Of a DNA stretch of 64,000 bases, positions 22,795 to 33,591 are shown in pieces. The DNA comes from Atopsyche davidsoni. Lineage: Eukaryota > Arthropoda > Insecta > Trichoptera > Hydrobiosidae. The stretch spans positions 6,634,001 through 6,698,000 of the forward strand of contig JAILWY010000006.1 of the NCBI GenBank assembly GCA_022113835.1, read 5' to 3'. The notes beneath the pieces were generated by a model. That model was given only the letters and a program-made list of their open reading frames with translations. It made no database searches and had not been told where the DNA came from. The translations under genes were made by a program, and so were the position numbers. Positions within the stretch are counted from its first letter, which is position 1. Every line of letters starts with the position of its first letter.

Positions 22795-23060
22795 CTGATA
22801 TTTTTGCGGTAGTACGGTGAAAGCGATGTGAAAGTGCCTATGATATTTTTGGGTGGATAAAAGTAAAGTGAAAGCGATGTGAAAGTGCTTCTGATATTTT
22901 TGGGTGTATAAAAGTGAGGCGAAAGCGATGTGAAAGTGCTTCTGATATTTTTGGGTGGATAAAAGTAAGGTGAAAGCGATATGAGAGTGCTTCTGATATT
23001 TTTGGGTGGATAAAAGTGAGGTGAAAGCGATGTGAAAGTCTACTTGATATTTTTGGGATA
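22795..23060. repeat. 51-bp minisatellite, about five units
   Basis: GTGAAAGCGATGTGAAAGTG-type units start at 22817, 22868, 22919, 22970 and 23021, each exactly 51 bases apart, with TGATATTTTTGGGTG and ATAAAAGT in each. Partial units flank the run. Because 51 = 17 codons, one minus frame stays open across the array and gives a 17-residue repeat (SHRFHLTFIHPKISEAL). I regard that frame as a by-product of the repeat length, as it has no start context or neighbours. Confidence 0.9.
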
Positions 23061-23066
23061 AGACGA

Positions 23067-23129
23067 TAATTAAACAGCATACAAGCGAAAATAATTATAT
23101 CGTTTTAATTTTCAAAATAGTTATTCTTT
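23067..23129 (+). repeat. Direct repeat, right copy, in the outer element
   Basis: Second copy of the 22579-22644 segment, lying directly after the minisatellite. Confidence 0.75.
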
Positions 23130-23435
23130 AATCCAATCTATCAGATGAGGACTTCTGGAATATTTAGTAGTATACATCAACAAATGTCCATTCTTGAAAA
23201 CAGAAGCATACAAAATTAAATCGTTTTTCAGTTCTACATGCTTGTGTGTACCATTGTTTTCAACAGTGAATATCATAAAATCAAAATATCGATGACGACT
23301 TACAGATCTTGATGATTTTTATTAAATATTGTTGTTGTTTATTGTATAATTTAAATTAAATATTGTTGGTGTAATACAATCTTAATAACTTAGTCCGGAC
23401 CCTAACTGATAGTTGTTTGCAATGTTTATTTATAG

Positions 23436-23443
23436 ATGTACAT
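23436..23443. repeat. 8-bp target-site duplication, left copy (ATGTACAT)
   Basis: Matches 26056-26063 and fits the hAT preference nTnnnnAn. It is itself a palindrome, so part of it could instead be terminal repeat. Confidence 0.75.
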
Positions 23444-23714
23444 TAGGGTGTCCCTTAAATTTCAAGTTCGATATTTTTTTACGCATACTTTCTTAAAAGT
23501 TTAGTAATAACCCTATATTGTCTAGAAAAAAAATATTAGTTCGATTTATAAACGATAACCCGTGCCGACTTGCGATTTTAACTTGTCCATACAAGTTGCG
23601 TAAGTACTGCGCTGTGACTTTTACAAATAAAACATGCAGTTACCTACATGTTTTATTTGTCATTTCATATGTGATTTTTGAGATTAGTAGTGCTTCATTG
23701 TTTATTGCGTTGAC

Positions 23715-25770
23715 ATGTCGGTGGAATTACGGAGTGATAAACAAAATAATTTCCTTATCGGTTTGCCTAGATATCAAATAAATGGTGCAAAATTACCATC
23801 TAATCGACAATTTCTCTCGGTCCTATTTTACAATATTCTTGAGGTTAAACTGACTGTTAGTGAAAGTGCAAATCTTGTGATTAGGGAGTGCATCATATAT
23901 TGGGAAAAAGCAAGAATTCCAACAGGGGCATTTCCTAACTGCGTGAAGAAAATTGTTGATTTATATCATGTTTGGAGAGAGTTGCAAAAAAATTGTAAGA
24001 AAACTCAGGTTACGTTCAAGAGCCGTGGGAACAATTTCAAAATTGATCTTGATAATTTGTTTGATATTGCACATGCTGATGCTTTTGTGAGAATGAAAAT
24101 AGAGGAAGATAAATTATTTTTAATGAAACAGAGAGAGCCAGGTCGACCGGGATGCTTAGGTGGTGTTGATAAAAAATTGGCGGAAAAAGAAGATAGATCT
24201 AAACAACGACGAATGGAAGAAGAGGAAAGGGTTGTAAGACAAAGAGAATCACTAGCTGCTGAAACTAGAAAATCAAGGGCAGAAGCATTAAAATCTGACT
24301 TCCAAAACAATGTACCCGACGTAGTCACAGTCCATTGGGATGGAAAACTATTACCCAGATTGGATGTACGAAGTTCTAAAGAAGAACGCTTGCCAGTTAT
24401 TGCTTCGTTTGACGAACAGCTTCTTGCAGTGCCGAAACTAGAACATTCTTCTGGAAAACATCAAGGTAAGGCTGTCTCAACAGCTCTTTTTGACTGGAAC
24501 CTTCACAATAAAGTACAAATAATGTGCTGCGACACAACAGCTTCCAATACTGGCCATTTTAATGGAGCTTGTGCTATTTTGGAGCAAACTTTAGGAAGAG
24601 AATTTCTGCTTTTCACCTGTCGTCATCATGTTTATGAATTGGTCCTAAAAGCTGTCTTTGAAAGCAAAATTAAGCAAATTACTAGTAGCCCAGATATTCC
24701 AATGCTTAAAAAGTTCAGAGAAAATTGGAAAAACATCGACGCTAGTAACATTGAACCATCTCTTAATTTCGTAAAACAACGTGTTGCCGAGACAGACATT
24801 CAAGCTTTGTTTATATTTTATAAGGCAGCATTAGACAAAGGTTATGTAAGAGATGACTACCACAAATTGGTCGAACTGTGCGTAATAATTTTGGGAGGAG
24901 ACACAGAGTAAAAATTAAAACTAAGCCCCCCCGGAGCCATGCATCAGGCACGCTAGATGGCGAGAACGATCTATTCTTTAAAAAAATTTGTTTACTTCAG
25001 TCACAATGCAGAATAACTGCGAAGGACAAAAAGGCTCTACAAGATGTTTGCTTATTTGTCGTGATATTGTATGTTAAACCTTGGCTCGAATGTACAGTGG
25101 CGATCAAAGCACCTAACCAAGATTTGCGCTTCTTGAAGATGTTAAAAGAGTACGAAAAAGTTGACGCAACAATTTCTAATGCTTCTATAAGCAAATTTAG
25201 CCATCACTTGTGGTATTTATGTGAAGAGACAGTTATTCTATCTCTGTTTGATGATGAAGTTGATAACCAAACTAAGAAGAAAATGATTGCCAACTTCAAC
25301 CGGGACAAAACCTCAGATTTTAGCAAACGCGATGACCCGTCAAAGGAAGAACTTCCTCAAAGGTTGTTTGGTAAGTTAAATTGACTTTTTGTGATATATT
25401 TAAATTGTTGTAGATTTTTTTTGTTATTTGTCTTATTTTCCTTTTTTTTCCAGACAAAACACTGCATGATTTCGTATCGGAAAAGAGCAAACAATTTTTA
25501 TCACGACTGCAGATCGACGACAGTTTTCTAAAGGAAGATGTATCTTCTTGGAATAATAATGCTGCTTTTCTGGAAGCTAAATGAAAAATTAATTATTTGA
25601 GAGTTGTGAATGATACTGCTGAAAGGGCTGTTAAAATGATGCAAGATTTTAACGGACTTATCACGGCTGAAGAAGAACAAAAACAGTTCTTGCTGCGCTG
25701 TGTCCAGGAACATAGAAAATTGTATCCGGACTGTAAAAAAACAACTCTAAAAAAAAGTTACCCTGACTGA
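23715..25770 (+). pseudogene. hAT-like transposase, two exons, decayed
   Basis: Exon 1 starts at ATG 23715. Landmarks: a basic/acidic coiled-coil-like stretch (residues about 155-195), HWDGK (207-211), CDTTASNTG (272-280) and CRHHVYEL (302-309). These resemble a transposase family I remember from aphid and Hydra genomes, with aspartates D209/D273 and the C-x-x-H pair as likely catalytic-core features. The frame is broken by TAA at 24909-24911. A conserved-looking PGAMHQAR segment follows, then TAG at 24954-24956, then a shift near 25000-25014 into the frame that runs to the intron (25371-25453). Exon 2 (25454-25767, stop 25768-25770) has one more in-frame TGA at 25582-25584 and ends in a helical NDTAERAV-type segment. 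The protein looks shorter in the middle than its relatives (from memory). It is not functional. Confidence 0.8.
25371..25453 (+). other. 83-bp GT-AG intron in the transposase
   Basis: The donor GTAAGT at 25371 and a T-rich tract ending CCAG at 25453 join the exons in frame (phase 1) across a codon for Asp. The next exon continues the transposase, which supports a real intron of normal insect size. Confidence 0.8.
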
Positions 25771-26055
25771 TTGTTATTACTTTATGTTTTTGATTAAAAA
25801 TTAATGTTCATCTAATTGAATTTTTACTTTTATTCACTTAATTTATTGCATTTATAATGATTTTATACCAGACCGAAATATCAAGACAAAACACGTTTTT
25901 TACTAAACTTTGAAGCTCGGTCGGCACTGGTTGCAATTATGCTAGAAAGATGAAATTTTATATTTAAGTATCTTATAGCATTAGTAAAAAAAGTAGAGGG
26001 TATGCATTTCGAAATTTGAAAAAAAATTTTTTTTGGTCATATAAGGGACACCCTA

Positions 26056-26063
26056 ATGTACAT
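26056..26063. repeat. 8-bp target-site duplication, right copy (ATGTACAT)
   Basis: Directly follows GGGACACCCTA of the inner element; identical to 23436-23443. Confidence 0.75.
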
Positions 26064-26344
26064 TTTAAAGTAGCTATTGAAAATAATTATTCGTTGCAAA
26101 TTTGCCCCAACTCAACCCATTTACCAAAACTTTTATGGTATTATTTACTATTTATTTTACATTAAAATATAAACAATAATTTTAATATTTTATTATTATA
26201 CTTTTGGAATCAAATATTTTTGTGCATTATATGTATTATTGACTATGTCCAACTATAAATATACCTTAAAAAAATAAATAGTGCCCGCCGCCCGACTGGC
26301 ATTTTAGAATGTGCTCTTGGGTGCAAAAAGGTTCGGGACCCCTG

Positions 26345-26352
26345 CCGTATAT
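26345..26352. repeat. 8-bp target-site duplication, right copy (CCGTATAT)
   Basis: Abuts the CCCCTG right end of the outer hAT-like element; identical to 22565-22572. Confidence 0.55.
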
Positions 26353-28257
26353 ATTTTATCTTCATTTATCATGCCGTAAATTTAAAAAAAAGATTTTGTT
26401 ATTGTAATTTATAACTTTGAATATAGTAAATTGAAATAAAAGTTAACGAGAATCCTATGTAGTTTGATCTAGCACAAAACTCAATCATGTCAACAAGCTG
26501 GTGAGTGTAGTTAACAGTAGTTTAATTAAGTTTATAAAATTTACTATTAATCACAAAAATTTTAAAAAATATATAAAACTAAGTAACCGTACTAATTTCC
26601 AATCAGACCAAAGTAGATACATTACATTTTCGATGAATTTCCTTTTGATAAATGTTTCGATTAATTCTCCGGGTAGTGGTAGAGATGTACATAATACGAA
26701 TAGAAGCTTTGGTAATGATGTGGTCGGGAAAACCGCGCTAGTGAGGTTAGAAGGAAGATACGGCCGAGAGGCTGATCCAGTGTAATCTGTTCTTAACTAC
26801 AGCTTTGGACAATGGCCCTCGCTTACACAAACTGCAGTTACTTGCGGCTTTGGAACTATATCACATCACAACACACGAATGATACTGAACAATATTCAAC
26901 ACACACATATACTTAATATAAGTACCAATATTCACCCACGAGCCACACGATTGCACAATCTATACAACATCTCCATAATATATTTCAAAAGGCCCACAAA
27001 AAATTGCAATTATTTCATATCTTATTGCTAACGCTTAAAAAAAATATATAGCAAATATTAAGAATTTTCTTTTCTGTTAAATTCAATTTTCTCTAATTGA
27101 CGATACATCCACAGACATCAAAGTAAAAAGTCTTGATATAATCCGATAGGGTGGCATCTCCCGCGTAACCTTCAAAAGGACATTAATTCCAGTAGACAGG
27201 GATACCCTGGTGCTCTGGCGGTATAATCGTCTCCGGGAGCATCCATGTGCAGGTTCCTCGTCATCATCACGAGCGAGCAGGCCATGGGCGCGAGCTCTCC
27301 CTTCCGGTGGAACTCATTTTCTAGGTCGGTGCGCTTTACTATTGCGGTGACAATAAACATTTACATCAAAATACAAACACTATAATAATAAAACACTGAT
27401 AAATAATTTCGCCATCAATAAAACATGTAAAAAATCAAAACCTTAAAAGTATTTTTAACTAACCTGTATCTAAGAAATTGCAATTGTAGGAAACGTAAAA
27501 ATCAGACGAGCATCCGTTTAATAAACTTTTGCATACAATTTTAGCGTTTTTCAACGGTTAGATTACGAGTTAAAATCAACTGTTATTAAAATAAAATGTA
27601 CTTTTTATTTGGTTTAAACTTTGCTACACAGAAAATAATGAAATCAGAAATTCAAATTATATTTTAAGTGGATCTTTAATCGAGAACTAGAAAATTTGGT
27701 CACTCTACTCTTACTGAAGGCCTCGAGAGGCTGAGTGCCGTTACAGCAAGTGTTTATTCTTTTTCTGGAGAGAAGGATATTATTGAAGATATAATGACCA
27801 AACAGAGGTGGAGGTTGACATTCCTCGTATTTTTTATAATATCTCATAAAAGATAATGTCGCCGAGAAGGGAATGGCCGAAAAGACTGAGGCTACATTTA
27901 AAAGGTACGCAATAAAAACGCACTCACACGGATAATTGAGACATTTCTGGCGTATTTTTCTCAGACGAGCTGAGCTCCACCAATTGAAATCGTTAATATC
28001 TTTAATAAAACCAAAATCATGATCTTCTTTTTTTAAACATTTTTCGTTAGATTTTTTGCTAAGCATTTATATTTATTAAATGATCCTAAAACAAATATGA
28101 TGAGTTATTAAAAATACTTTTGTAATAGCATGATCACCTGTTGAAGCGACTAGAAATTATTCTGGTAATTAAATATGACGATGTCCTTATAAAGACGAAA
28201 GCGCTCGCTAAGAAACATAATTGCTCATTCCCTAGCCATTTGGAAAAGCACAGCTGT
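26353..28257. other. Noncoding stretch with G+C-richer patches
   Basis: G+C-richer blocks lie at about 26660-26800 and 27150-27360. A 140-codon minus frame at 27644-28066 is the longest open frame outside transposons. It has no recognisable domain and overlaps a mixed-composition patch, so it is not called as a gene. Confidence 0.45.
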
Positions 28258-28357
28258 TATAAATATGAAGAATATAAATGTTAATTAATACATAGAATAT
28301 GGTATAAATATGAAGAATATAAATGTTAATTAATACATAGAATATGGTATAAATATT
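28258..28357. repeat. 45-bp tandem duplication
   Basis: Two identical 45-base units start at 28258 and 28303 (TATAAATATGAAGAATATAA...), with the first bases of a third at 28348. Exact identity suggests a recent duplication or an assembly artefact. Confidence 0.9.
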
Positions 28358-28629
28358 AAAATTTACAGAGAGTTTATTTACAATTCTATTTTTTAGTGAA
28401 GTTAATAGTGTGAAATATATATAAATACATATAATAATATTGATACAGATTTTTAATTCATCATACGAAAAATGTTATATGACATACTAGATTGTTAATA
28501 TGTTTATAAGATAAATAAAAACTAACGTACACAATTAAAAAATCAATTTTTAAATTAGCAAAAGCATGTATAATAAGTTCCATAAAATTAAAAAAATAGT
28601 TTTAATTCCGTAGAGACTAAATGACAATC

Positions 28630-28870
28630 CGATAAATACAGAAGTGGACTGCTCTGGATATCTCACATCCAAAGTTGGTAATATCTTTTCATCTGTATTT
28701 TATTGCCTGTACGACCCTGGGGGTGTTTCGGTTAATTTTCTTACCTTTCCGTGGGAGGCGGTGACAACATGTCGGGATCACTTTACGACTCTCCGGAAGG
28801 AGCACTTAACAAAGTTACCAGTTGAAAAGGGGAGGCCTTTATTCTGTACGCGACAATAAAACACGGCTCA
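28630..28870. promoter_or_regulatory. G+C-richer island, candidate regulatory element
   Basis: About 240 bases of balanced composition in A/T-rich DNA, with CCTTTATTCTG and CAATAAAACACGG near its right edge (Abd-B/Caudal-like words). The 71-codon plus frame is not convincing. Confidence 0.3.
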
Positions 28871-29559
28871 AGAAATTCCCAAGAGCTTATTGTGATGAAG
28901 AAGTTTCTTCTATAAACTATAAATATTCATAATTCTATTAATTTTATCAGACTTAAATCTTCAAACCGATTAACTTTTGCTTAAAGTTGGAGTAAAGCAT
29001 AAAACTTTATTAATCAAAGTTAAGTTATTTTATATTCCTGAATAATATAACGAGGTGTGAAAAAAAACCACGAATCTGTTGCTTTTCAAATCTATTTTTT
29101 ATTTTAAAATAAGGGCCATGATTCACAAAAATAAAAAATATATCTTTAACTATCAAACTTGCATTTGTGGGAAAAAATTTCAGTTTGATAATTATGTTAC
29201 CGAAAATTTAAAAAAAATTTAAAAATCCATTTTTAAAAATCCTTTTAATTATTATTTATTACGTTATACGTATAGACGTTAAGACGTCTTTGTTTTTTCA
29301 TAGTATTTTAGAGCTTATAAAAAAAATCATGATAAATCTATGAATATTTATTATTATAATACAACAGTATCCATTAAATATACATTATTATCTATATAAA
29401 TATAAAAAACTTAGAAGTTGTATAGTCTGCATGTTTATATCGAGCTTACTTCACAAATTTACAAAATCATTCTTCATAATAAATACACTCACTATGTTAA
29501 ACAATACACCATGTCAGGTACAACGATGTTGAGCAACAAAGAAAATAGATTTAAATTTT
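28871..29559. other. A+T-rich noncoding stretch
   Basis: Long A/T tracts. Nothing recognised. Confidence 0.6.
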
Positions 29560-29840
29560 AAATTGAGTTCACAGCTCTGAGCAAACGTAGAACCTTCTTT
29601 CCCAGGCAGGAAAGACCGGAACTATTAATCATCACCAGGTGTAGGTAAAACAGAGAATATTCAACCCCGAAGTCCAGTCAAAACTTGTTATTGGATTTGT
29701 AGGGAGCATGAAGTGGGCTGCGAGCAAAAATAGCTGCTCCAGGTCCGGACTGTGTTTTATTGTTTTACGCGAATTGTTCGCGTGCTGGTTGTTTTTTATT
29801 TTCTCATTCAAACATAAGGCCGGATGAAACTTTTGTTGAT
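29560..29840. promoter_or_regulatory. G+C-richer island with Exd/Hox-like and E-box words
   Basis: Contains TGATTAAT on the minus strand (29624-29631), the classic Exd-Hox composite word, directly beside CACCAGGTG (29633-29641, with a CAGGTG E-box). TTTTATTGTTTTACG follows near 29755. The words are seen; a developmental enhancer is inference. Confidence 0.35.
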
Positions 29841-32800
29841 GTATTAATATTTGAACGAAGAATGACGGGTGTTTTTTTCAGATCGTGAAACTTGTAGTTT
29901 TTCATTGTAGCACCTTTTCATGATGTTATTTTTTTAATAAATTTTTGATTTCGACGCATCCGATTCAATTCCCAGCTGAAAAAAGCTTCAGCAGTATTAA
30001 GTAATATTTCACTCAATAGCAAGTTTTAATCTTTTATTTTTTTTGTATTTATTTCATGTTAAAATATCTATTTTGTGAAGCGATAGTTTTTTCCCGTAAA
30101 TTAGTTGTAGAAACCAATTGCTCCAAAAAACGAAAAATTAACTTGTCATTTTATAGTTTCTTTTTAGAAATTTTACCAAAAGTATAAGATTTTAAAAGTT
30201 TATTTGATTGCAGTGTCAAAATTTATAGTTTATTTGGATGTTTTATAAGTCCCTTGATTTGGATCTTATTTATTACCTTACCTTTTTACTTAGTTCTGGT
30301 TATGAGAATGAAATCGGACTTTTAGTATAAACACTATAACTCCACCCAGACGACTACGAAGATTGCCTGTAGTAACAGAGAATTCTCTCTTTATAGCCAT
30401 TCGCTATAATATACATCCTATCTTGTTAGAGTAGTTTAAATAAGTAGATTTGCTTAACACCGCAGAGATCTCATCTTGATAACTTGTAAGTCCTTTACAC
30501 AAGTAGGCTCGGTGGAAGAAACAAATTACCTTTGATATATCGTGGAACATTGCCTACCAACATTAGGCAATAATAGAAGTTTCCATTTAACAAAAACCAC
30601 TATTAGACAGATCTAAATACATAGGATTCAAAATATTAAGGTGAGACATTAAATAAGTAAATTAAGTCTTAAACTAATTCACGATTTATACTGAATCCAA
30701 TGTGCATTTTAAGAAAAGTTTTTGGTAATTTTTTAATAAACTAAAATTGTAGCTGGAAATATACATAATAACGCAATATATAAGTGCTTACAGCATACTT
30801 ATAAAAATAGTCATTTTAGTTTGCATTTAGCGCAATGAATATATATTATGAGCCATGGTATAAAAATGTGACTAACTCTATCGCTATATTACATGAGAAT
30901 CACAAAATACCGATACTTTGCTGATAAAAAAATAATATACTTTACTCCTCGATACATCAACTTGGTGTTTCACTTTTGATGTTTACGGTATGTAAAAATA
31001 AATCAAATAGGAGAAGATCTTTGCGGTTTTGCTGCCTACATGCAAAGAGAAACACGAATGTCTCTGTCTTGTCGGTGATTCGTTATATTTTTTGCGTATG
31101 TCAATATTCCATCATATAATCATACAAAAAGAGAATATTTCCCCAAATTTTTATTTATTATTTTTTACCAGTGATATTTTTTATATATGCCTCATTAAAT
31201 TTTTATTTGAAATACTGACAATCTTTGCCGTTGGAAAACAAGAATTGACAGATAAATCAAGCTATTTGCTTTTATTTGTAGGTATATAGGTATATATACA
31301 CTAATAAAGATTGTTTGATTGTCATAAATACTCTTGAGTAGTTTTTTTTGAGGTAACATCCGGGTAATGCTGTTTTTTTTCAGTTTTTTTTCTATTTTGA
31401 AAACAATATAAACTATTTCCTAGTACAAATTTGAGTTAACCCTTGACTAATTTTTCTAAATACATTTTTCTAAATTCTTACTCTTGCAGAGTAATGTAAT
31501 TTTAGACTGTGTTTTCAGGTTGACTGTATTTGAATGATATCTTTGATTTGCTTTACATGCTTTAAAATAAGTTTTAGAAAATAATTTTCTCTCATACTCA
31601 AACTGTATAGGAAAATAAAGGAAATAAATGGTTCAAAGAGTTGTATACAATTTAAAAAAAATTATGCTTGATTTTCTCATCAAATACTTTGAATAAAGCT
31701 CTTCGAATAATAATTTAAAAAAAAACATTTTACCCGGAATATTTAATAAAGCCAAAGATATTTAATTATTCTTCGTCGAGTTGCAAGGAATTATTTATTT
31801 CATGGGGTTGATTATGCAGATTGTGTTGGTTATTTGGATTGATTGTGTTTGCCTATAATTGAATTTCTTTCCGCGAGGTTGGCGCCTGGCGGGCCCGCAG
31901 GACGGAAGTACTACAGAATTGATTTTATCAAATATCCACAAGGGGCGAGGAATGACATTTCCAAAAATAGGGGATGATAATTTTAGCAGCCTGAGAGCTA
32001 AGGGGCTAAAATCTTCAATTTAAAAAGGCTTAAGATTTTATTTTGTCTATTTTTACAAAGTCGTTTTTATAACTTTAGAAACTACTGATCTACAAATAAA
32101 ATGTATTATGCTAAAATATCGAAATTTATCTAAGGTCTTCATGTTTTGTTAGTCTTAAAGCGCTGACTAAATTAAAGATTTATTATATACATATTGTAGT
32201 ATAAATACATCATCATGTCTGCTGTTGTAGAGTCACCAAATGATTAAGGTTTTCATATATTTCGCTTTCTTTAGGCAAAAACAATAAAACAATATCAATT
32301 TCTAGCCCAGTAGCAACATGAGAATGGGAAAATACATTGATTTTGTTTATTTATACAACCAGGATGGTTGATATGACTTTCTCTGTTTTTAATCCTTGGT
32401 TTGCATCCTTTATTATTATTATTTTTTAATTATTTACAAAATTTATTTGTAAAGTTTTAACGTCTTTCAACAATTTTAAAAGCTCAAAGATAAGATTCAC
32501 AATTTTTTATACAAGAATTTATTTATTTATTTTATATAATACAATAATCAAGCATGACATTTATAGCTCAAAATGACAGATAGTACAAATTATTGGAAAA
32601 TTAGGGCCTTTTTTATATCGTTTTGTTACTATTAAAAATTATGATTCTTAATTTTATTTTCATTGTTATTTAAAAGCTTACAACAGGAAAGTAACTTTCA
32701 TAAATCTCTGTTCTGAATGTAACTTTTGATAACGCTTAATTTTATTACAATGAGTTTGTTTATTCGTCAGTCTTGAGCCCACATCCTGTAACTACTGAGA

Positions 32801-33546
32801 TTACCTTTTATAATTTTAATTAGAAATTATAAACTCTGCTTTAATACTTGTTCATATAATTTAAACCGTTTTTTGACAGCCAAAGAAAAAAGTTTAAAAA
32901 TAAGTTTTTTTTTACTAATGATACAACAAAATTTTTTCTCAAATACAATTCAAAATAACAAATTAATTATTAAAAGTTATGAATACCATCTACATCTTTA
33001 AGTGGACAAAGCTTTTATTATGTAATAATTGATTTATTTTCAGGTGTAAAATATTAACGTAAATCAATATATAAATCATTCCTCTTTGTGAAAAATACAG
33101 ATTGATTATTTTATACAGACAGTATTTTTAAAAAAATGATTTTGTTTAATATAACTGCATTTATTGATAAAGATATTAATTGATATTTAGGTACTAATTA
33201 ATGTTTTTAAATAAATAAAAAGCCAATGCCCATATCACCGTTGAATCTATTTTAAAAGCTTAATATGGTACTATCAAAGCATGTCAACATAAGCATTAAA
33301 AGTAATTTAAAGACCTCTTAGGCTATTATGAGCTTAGGTTATGGTTTCAAGGTTGTTCGTCGTTAGTGAAATAAAAAAAGTACTATATGAAAACATATCT
33401 TTTCATTGTGATATTCTAAATTTCCTTGTAATTGCGAGCAATAAAATTTTATTACATTTGCTTCAATGTTTTATATATGTACTACTGTTAAGACTCATGG
33501 ATATGAGTGTAATCGAGTGTCATTGACTAACTTTGTTATAATACAT
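29841..33546. other. A+T-rich noncoding stretch with one small island
   Basis: No supported gene. 31860-31995 is a compact G+C-rich island (GGCGCCTGGCGGGCCCGCAG core). The remainder has long A/T tracts. The 86-codon frame 31029-31289 is hydrophobic and A/T-driven. Confidence 0.5.
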
Positions 33547-33591
33547 CACCATTGTAAATGGTGTTTTCTTAGACGAATTCACAAGTTCGTC
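33547..33591. repeat. Two consecutive small hairpins
   Basis: CACCATT-GTA-AATGGTG (33547-33563) and GACGAA-8 nt-TTCGTC (33572-33591) lie nine bases apart, each with a perfect stem. Confidence 0.7.

Larger units (their letters stand above)
23444..26055 (+). mobile_element. Inner 2.6-kb hAT-like DNA transposon
   Basis: Ends TAGGGTGTCCCTTA (left) and its reverse complement (right) are perfect for 14 bases and continue as AAT/TAT. They are bounded by an 8-bp duplication ATGTACAT. Between them lies one plus-strand transposase of two exons, now decayed. Subterminal GTGCCGAC words occur in inverted orientation near both ends (about 23560 and 25922). The 8-bp duplication, the TAGGG start and a C-x-x-H motif in the protein all point to hAT or a sister group. 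P elements also make 8-bp duplications, so the superfamily is not certain. Confidence 0.85.
22573..26344. mobile_element. Outer hAT-like element (interrupted by a second transposon)
   Basis: The right end reads, outward on the minus strand, CAGGGGTCCCGAACC, a common hAT-type terminus. It is followed by CCGTATAT (26345-26352). The same eight bases occur at 22565-22572 directly before CAGTGGTAATTAAAC, giving an 8-bp target duplication and ends that agree at 9 of 15 positions. Without the inner 2.6-kb insertion the element would be about 1.15 kb. No transposase belonging to it is visible, so it was probably non-autonomous. The internal content is a 51-bp minisatellite and a duplicated end segment. 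The weak left end keeps the call moderate. Confidence 0.55.

Noticed and set aside
22838..23080. 80-codon repeat protein on the minus strand
   Set aside because: The frame is open only because the minisatellite period (51) is divisible by three.
26501..26785. 94-codon plus frame after the outer hAT element
   Set aside because: Low-complexity first half and no domain; the later part follows a G+C-richer patch.
27644..28066. 140-codon minus frame as a gene
   Set aside because: No domain, no splice logic, an A/T-driven C-terminus and no supporting neighbour; long chance frames occur in mixed-composition patches.
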